Assembly (NCBI GenBank): GCA_963082975.1
Contig: OY720350.1
Coordinates: 17,950,910 to 18,014,909, forward strand
DNA from: Labia minor
Lineage: Eukaryota; Arthropoda; Insecta; Dermaptera; Spongiphoridae
Length of the DNA stretch: 64,000 nt
Reading direction: 5' to 3'
Below the pieces are notes generated by a model. That model made no database searches. It was not told the DNA's origin and saw only the letters and a program-made list of their open reading frames with translations. Shown piece after piece: positions 60,208-64,000 of this stretch. The position numbers and the translations under genes are program-made. Each line of letters starts with the position of its first letter. The stretch's first letter is position 1.

Positions 60208-62086
60208 CGTCAAATTTAACTGGACCAAAGACTGTGCAAGAGCATTTAAAAAAATTAAAGATGAATTAGTCAGTGATAGAGTATTGATGCCATACGATCC
60301 GGACTTACCGCTAGTTCTGGAATGCGATGCAAGTCCATTTGGGCTAGCTGCTATTTTGTCGAATGAGGTAAATGGCGTATTAAAGCCAATTCATTTTATA
60401 TCCAGGACATTGACAAATGCAGAGAAAAATTATAGCCATCTAGATAAGGAGGCGACGGCAATTTTTTGGGCGACTAAAAAGTTGTTCCAATACCTATACG
60501 GAAAAAAATTTACTCTCATAACCGACAATAAACCATTAGAATCAATCTTTAATCCTGCAAAGAATTTGCCTGCTATCACTGCACTACGGTTGACACGCTA
60601 CGCTCTATTTTTAAGGCAATTTGAATATCAAATTAAATATCGCTCGGCGGCCCAACATACACATGTTGATTATCTATCAAGATCACCGGTCTCAAGTGTA
60701 AAAGAAGGATTTGTTGATGAATCTTATGAATTTGAACAAAATACAATAAATAAATTGTGTATATCACACATATCAGAAGCTATCACTGCTGTGACCGTAA
60801 AAAAAGAAACTGACAAAGATGAAGAATTGTCTAATTTTAGAAAAGAGCTATTAGCTAAAAGTAATTTAGAAAATATGGAGTATTCAGTACATCAAGGCAT
60901 TGTGATGAGAGGAGGGCGAGTCGTGATACCACGTACGTTACAACAAGCTATACTTAATGAGTTGCATAACACACATATTGGAGTAGTAAAAATGAAAGCC
61001 ATTGCGCGTTCTGTTTGTTATTGGAAAGGAATAGACAGGGATATTGAATCCTTAGTTAAATCGTGCAACAATTGCGCGGAAGTACACAAACAAGCTCCAA
61101 AAGCACCTCTTCATCACTGGGAGGATCCGAAAGAGCCCTGGCAAAGGATCCATGCTGACTATGCAGGTCCATTGGAGGGAAAATATTTTTTAATAGTTGT
61201 AGATGCGAAGACTAAGTGGCTGGAAATTAACTATCAAGCATCTCCTCCAACATCAGAGAGTACCATAAAAGCGTTTAAGAATATATTTGTAAATCAAGGT
61301 CTTCCATACATTATAGTAACTGACAATGCAACTTACTTCAAATCTCATGAATTTACAAGTTTTTGTGCAGCGCAAGGAATTATACAATTATTTTCAGCTC
61401 CAAACCACCCAGCAACGAATGGTTTGGCTGAAAGATTAGTTCAAACGGTAAAACAAAAATTAAAAGCAATGTTAAATTTTCAAAGCGGCTCCATTAAAGA
61501 AAAATTACAAGATATATTATTCTACTATAGGACTACACCGCTAGTTGACGGTAAAACACCAGCCGAACATCATATTGGAAGACAGTTAAAAACAAAATTA
61601 CACCTTTTAAAACCAGTACCAAAAGGCCTTTATCTTAGACCAGAAGAGCATAAGACAGAGAGACAATTCTGTAAGGGACAAAGAGTGCTATCAAGACACT
61701 ACTTTGGTAATAGGAAGTGGCAATTTGGAATTATATTGAATAGAGTAGGGAGATTACACTACTTGGTGAAGTTGGACTCTGGATATGTATTAAAGAGACA
61801 TGTGGACCAGCTGATATCTACTGAATGTAGAAAACGGGAAGATACTGACCAACATCTTAGCGGCTACACACGGGCTGAGGGACAAGAGCAAAAGAAGATT
61901 TTTGTCACTCTCCCACCACCTACTGAGAGAGCTGATGGGCCAATTTCAAGAACTGAGGGATCGAGTCCAAGGGAGGTCCAGCCCCCTACTCCTTCACAGA
62001 AGCAGAAGCCACCTGAATCTACTTCTCCACAGTTTGTGCGGCGATCAGTTCGGATAAGGAAACCAGTGAAAAGACTTAATTTGTAA
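59606..62086 (+). CDS. Gag-RNase H-integrase polyprotein lacking protease and reverse transcriptase
   Basis: 826 codons from an ATG with no stop. Residues 1-186 are a Ty3/Gypsy Gag of the Mag-like type (YKERLENFFNLRQL, then SQTYKLLSSLCAPKKP). Residues 187-200 are a lysine run from 42 consecutive A. The CCHC knuckle, protease and reverse transcriptase that should follow are absent. RNase H starts at about 203 with all four acidic residues present (D241, E282, D307, D355). Integrase has the zinc-binding H454, H457, C487, C490 and the catalytic triad D518, D573, E609 with the canonical 35-residue D-E spacing. A GPY/F-like module lies near 675-735, and a proline-rich tail ends VRRSVRIRKPVKRLNL. 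It should integrate DNA in the nucleus; it cannot reverse-transcribe without help. The lysine junction could be natural or an assembly join. Confidence 0.95.
60164..60205 (+). repeat. 42-nt A-run at the Gag/RNase H junction
   Basis: A pure A tract in frame within the ORF (14 AAA codons). It sits exactly where about 2 kb of knuckle, protease and RT coding is missing. Confidence 0.95.
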
Positions 62087-62132
62087 AACATGTTATAATT
62101 CAAATTTTTAATATTTTTCATTAGCAGGGGAG

Positions 62133-62336
62133 ACTGTAAAGTATCTTTTTAAATTAATCTTTTAAATCTTACAGAAGTTAGTTTACTTATATTTTGTTGT
62201 CAAGAAGGCTTATATAGCTGACGTAATTGTTTGTTTATTAAAACATATTATTATTATTATTATTATTGTATACATTTTAACGCGATTAATAAACTTCTTC
62301 AATTATATTTAATTGTATTTATTTAAATACATAACA
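62133..62336 (+). repeat. Putative 3' LTR (204 bp) of the parent retrotransposon
   Basis: It starts TGTAAAG directly after a polypurine tract and ends CATAACA. It contains TTATATAG and the polyadenylation signal AATAAA at 62288-62293. No direct 5' partner is present; only its last 128 bp recur, inverted, at the left end. Confidence 0.75.
62209..62336 (-). repeat. Right terminal inverted repeat (128 bp)
   Basis: Partner of the left repeat. Read forward, it is the distal part of an LTR ending in CA. Confidence 0.95.
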
Positions 62337-62341
62337 GTAAA
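62337..62341. repeat. Target-site duplication GTAAA, right
   Basis: Matches the left flank exactly. Confidence 0.75.
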
Positions 62342-62863
62342 GATATAAAGTGTGTCGAAAAAAAAACAAGAAAAAGAGAAAGGGAGAGAAAGAGAGAGAT
62401 AATTCTGAAAAAGATAATCTTAATTAGAGATACTATTGGAGGCTGTGAGGAGCTCCTGGTAAATTGCCTCAACCTTCTTCCTTCGTATAGAGATCTCAAT
62501 CTCTATAAATTAACAAAAAAAAAAAAAATAAATAAATAAATAAAAAATAAAACATCACAATTTATTAAACACATTATTATTATTATTAATTCCACTCCTC
62601 CAAAACAAAACTTAGACAAATAGATAATAATTGATAAATATAATTCAAGTCTACTTTTTAACATATATACTGAAAAACACTGAACTTACATATTAAAAAA
62701 TAAATAAACAAACCACATTACTAATAACTTAATATAATTTAAAAAATTAAAATAATTTTTTGTTCTATATTATTGAAATTTAATATAAAATTTATAAATT
62801 GAAAAATGTCTATATGTATGTCATAATTTTGATCAGAATACATAATTTATAAAAAAATAAGTT
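62342..62863. other. AT-rich stretch, nothing recognised
   Basis: (GA)-rich tract at 62370-62400 and a small balanced patch at 62435-62500. No ORF. Confidence 0.45.
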
Positions 62864-62956
62864 AGTACATATAGGAAAATAATATACTAAATATAAATTT
62901 CAAACTCAAAAACAAAATGTTTGTTTTTATCAGATAAATCGATGAAATTATATAAA
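62864..62956. repeat. Flank shared with the family B copy at 8030
   Basis: Reverse complement is identical to 8701-8793, directly outside the hairpin end of both copies. Confidence 0.75.
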
Positions 62957-63582
62957 ATAAGTTGACCTGTGGCCAGGTCCACACCGACCGACGGTTTGAA
63001 GTAAATTAATTTCCAGCAACAGAAACAATTTCAAATAATTTTAATATATCTATTAATGTAATAAAAAACAGATATGGATTTAACATAAATATTTTTAATT
63101 TTATTTTATTTATAATATATATATATATGTAAGATCAGGCTGTGACGTCATGAATGGCTGGATGACGTCATATAATTTTAAATTAAGAAAAAACTAAAAA
63201 AGATGATTTTTCTCGAGGATAAAACCAATACAAAGTGCATGATTCGTGGTGATATATATAAAAAATTTCCTCATGTGAAATTTGTTGTGAAAATAACCTT
63301 TCCCTTCCTATCGTCGATCCTAATACTACCACTTCCGGTTTCCGGATTTGCACCAAAAGTTGATCAATTCATCATATTGATGTAATACAGTAAATATACC
63401 AAATTTCATCAAAATCCGTTGAGCCGTTCACGCTGTACACATCTTTACGGACGGACGGACGGACATCATGCTAAAAATACTTTTTTCTGTTAAGAAAATG
63501 CTTGATTCGTGGAGATATGTAAAAATCTCCACATGTGAAATTTGTTGTGAAAACAATACCACCCTTACTATCGTCGGTCGGT
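62957..63582 (-). mobile_element. Family B, full-length copy
   Basis: Both ends are intact (AAGTTGACCTGTGGCCAGGTC and CGTCGGTCGGT). (GGAC)n lies at about 63449-63464, with paired TGACGTCA at 63143 and 63163. The 60-codon ORF at 63203 is family B text, not a gene. Confidence 0.82.
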
Positions 63583-63698
63583 AAAAACTTAATTATTAAT
63601 TTCATTTTTATTTATCATTTTTTATTTAAAATGTAATAACTATGCTCAAAAAAATAATATAATAGTAACTGATAAAAATTTGATTTAATAGATATCAG

Positions 63699-63878
63699 TA
63701 TGGTGACCATATTTCGAAAACACCAAACCGGGACAAACGGTTTATCTTTAACCAAATTGCAAAAATTTAAAAAAAAAGTACGAAATGTCCTAAATATTTA
63801 AAAAAACGGGGCAATAGGCTCGACTTTTTTCGGGACGCCGGGACAGAGTAGGTAAAATCGGGACGTTTGGTCACCCTA
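63699..63878. mobile_element. hAT-like MITE family C, complete copy with 8-bp target duplication
   Basis: GATATCAG flanks both sides (63691-63698 and 63879-63886). The ends are TATGGTGACCAT and TTTGGTCACCCTA. It is 180 bp long and without coding content. Confidence 0.87.
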
Positions 63879-64000
63879 GATATCAGGGACATTTTTAAAA
63901 AATATTTTTAAAAATTGACTAACTAATAATTGTCTTTAAAAAAAGAAAATTAAAAAAAAAATTACAATTCAATAAATCGTGAATAATAATATTTAAACAA

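Larger units (their letters stand above)
59464..62336 (+). mobile_element. RT-less Ty3/Gypsy-derived element with 128-bp terminal inverted repeats
   Basis: The ends are TGTTATGTATTT and AAATACATAACA. The first 128 bp (59464-59591) are the perfect reverse complement of the last 128 bp (62209-62336). GTAAA flanks both sides (59459-59463 and 62337-62341), matching the 5-bp duplications of Ty3/Gypsy integrases. Inside is one ORF for Gag, RNase H and integrase. There is no room for a primer binding site, with only 14 bp between the repeat and the ATG, and no protease or reverse transcriptase. A purine tract (AGCAGGGGAGA at about 62123) precedes TGTAAAG, so 62133-62336 looks like a 204-bp LTR of which the left repeat is an inverted part. 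The layout resembles Ginger DNA transposons, but with Gag and RNase H retained. Confidence 0.93.

Noticed and set aside
60022-60228. Minus-strand ORF with a phenylalanine run inside the Gypsy ORF
   Set aside because: It is the shadow of the A-run within the real plus-strand ORF.
61864-62121. Minus-strand ORF at the end of the Gypsy ORF
   Set aside because: Shadow of the proline-rich integrase tail.

Overview
The window is AT-rich eukaryotic DNA (well over two thirds A+T by eye). I see no complete host protein-coding gene, rRNA gene or convincing tRNA gene. It reads as intergenic or intronic sequence of an invertebrate, most likely an arthropod. Compact mariner and Tigger remnants, hAT MITEs, tRNA-derived SINEs and Helentron-like repeats all fit that. 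A parasitic copepod is a reasonable guess but is not proven by anything here.

Layout. Most of the window is layered mobile elements in AT-rich filler. Two interspersed families dominate. Family A (about 620 bp, about 13 copies or pieces) and family B (about 640 bp, about 10 copies or pieces) have different sequences but the same plan: a short inverted repeat at the 5' terminus, its partner placed subterminally at the 3' side, a short hairpin at the extreme 3' end, a microsatellite near the 5' end, and insertion into T-runs without target duplication. This is the plan of Helentron-associated (DINE-1/HINE-like) rolling-circle elements. Other elements are two mariner derivatives (99-595, 20993-21547), two Tigger/pogo composites (12218-12985, 26925-27732), several hAT MITEs with 8-bp target duplications (38260-38521, 56901-58750, 63699-63878, 46289-46586, 54437-55450), a tRNA-headed SINE (14721-15003, 53220-53506), a large foldback (18788-19327) and an inverted pair of a palindrome-ended family (50702-51113, 52518-52968).

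The standout is at 59464-62336. It is a 2,873-bp element with one uninterrupted 826-codon Ty3/Gypsy-type ORF (Gag, RNase H, integrase). Protease and reverse transcriptase are missing, and a 42-nt pure A-run that encodes lysines marks the in-frame junction. The flanks are not direct LTRs: they are perfect 128-bp terminal inverted repeats bounded by a 5-bp direct repeat. The right repeat is the distal part of a TG...CA LTR preceded by a polypurine tract, so an LTR retrotransposon appears to have been converted to a DNA-transposon-like layout.

Between the repeats lie single-copy islands of more balanced base composition (near 2.0-2.3, 6.4-6.7, 8.9-9.3, 11.2-11.4, 17.4-17.8, 24.1-24.6, 37.6-37.8, 42.9-43.1, 47.1-47.5, 53.8-53.95 and 56.4-56.7 kb). 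They lack convincing ORFs and are the best candidates for conserved regulatory DNA of a neighbouring gene.
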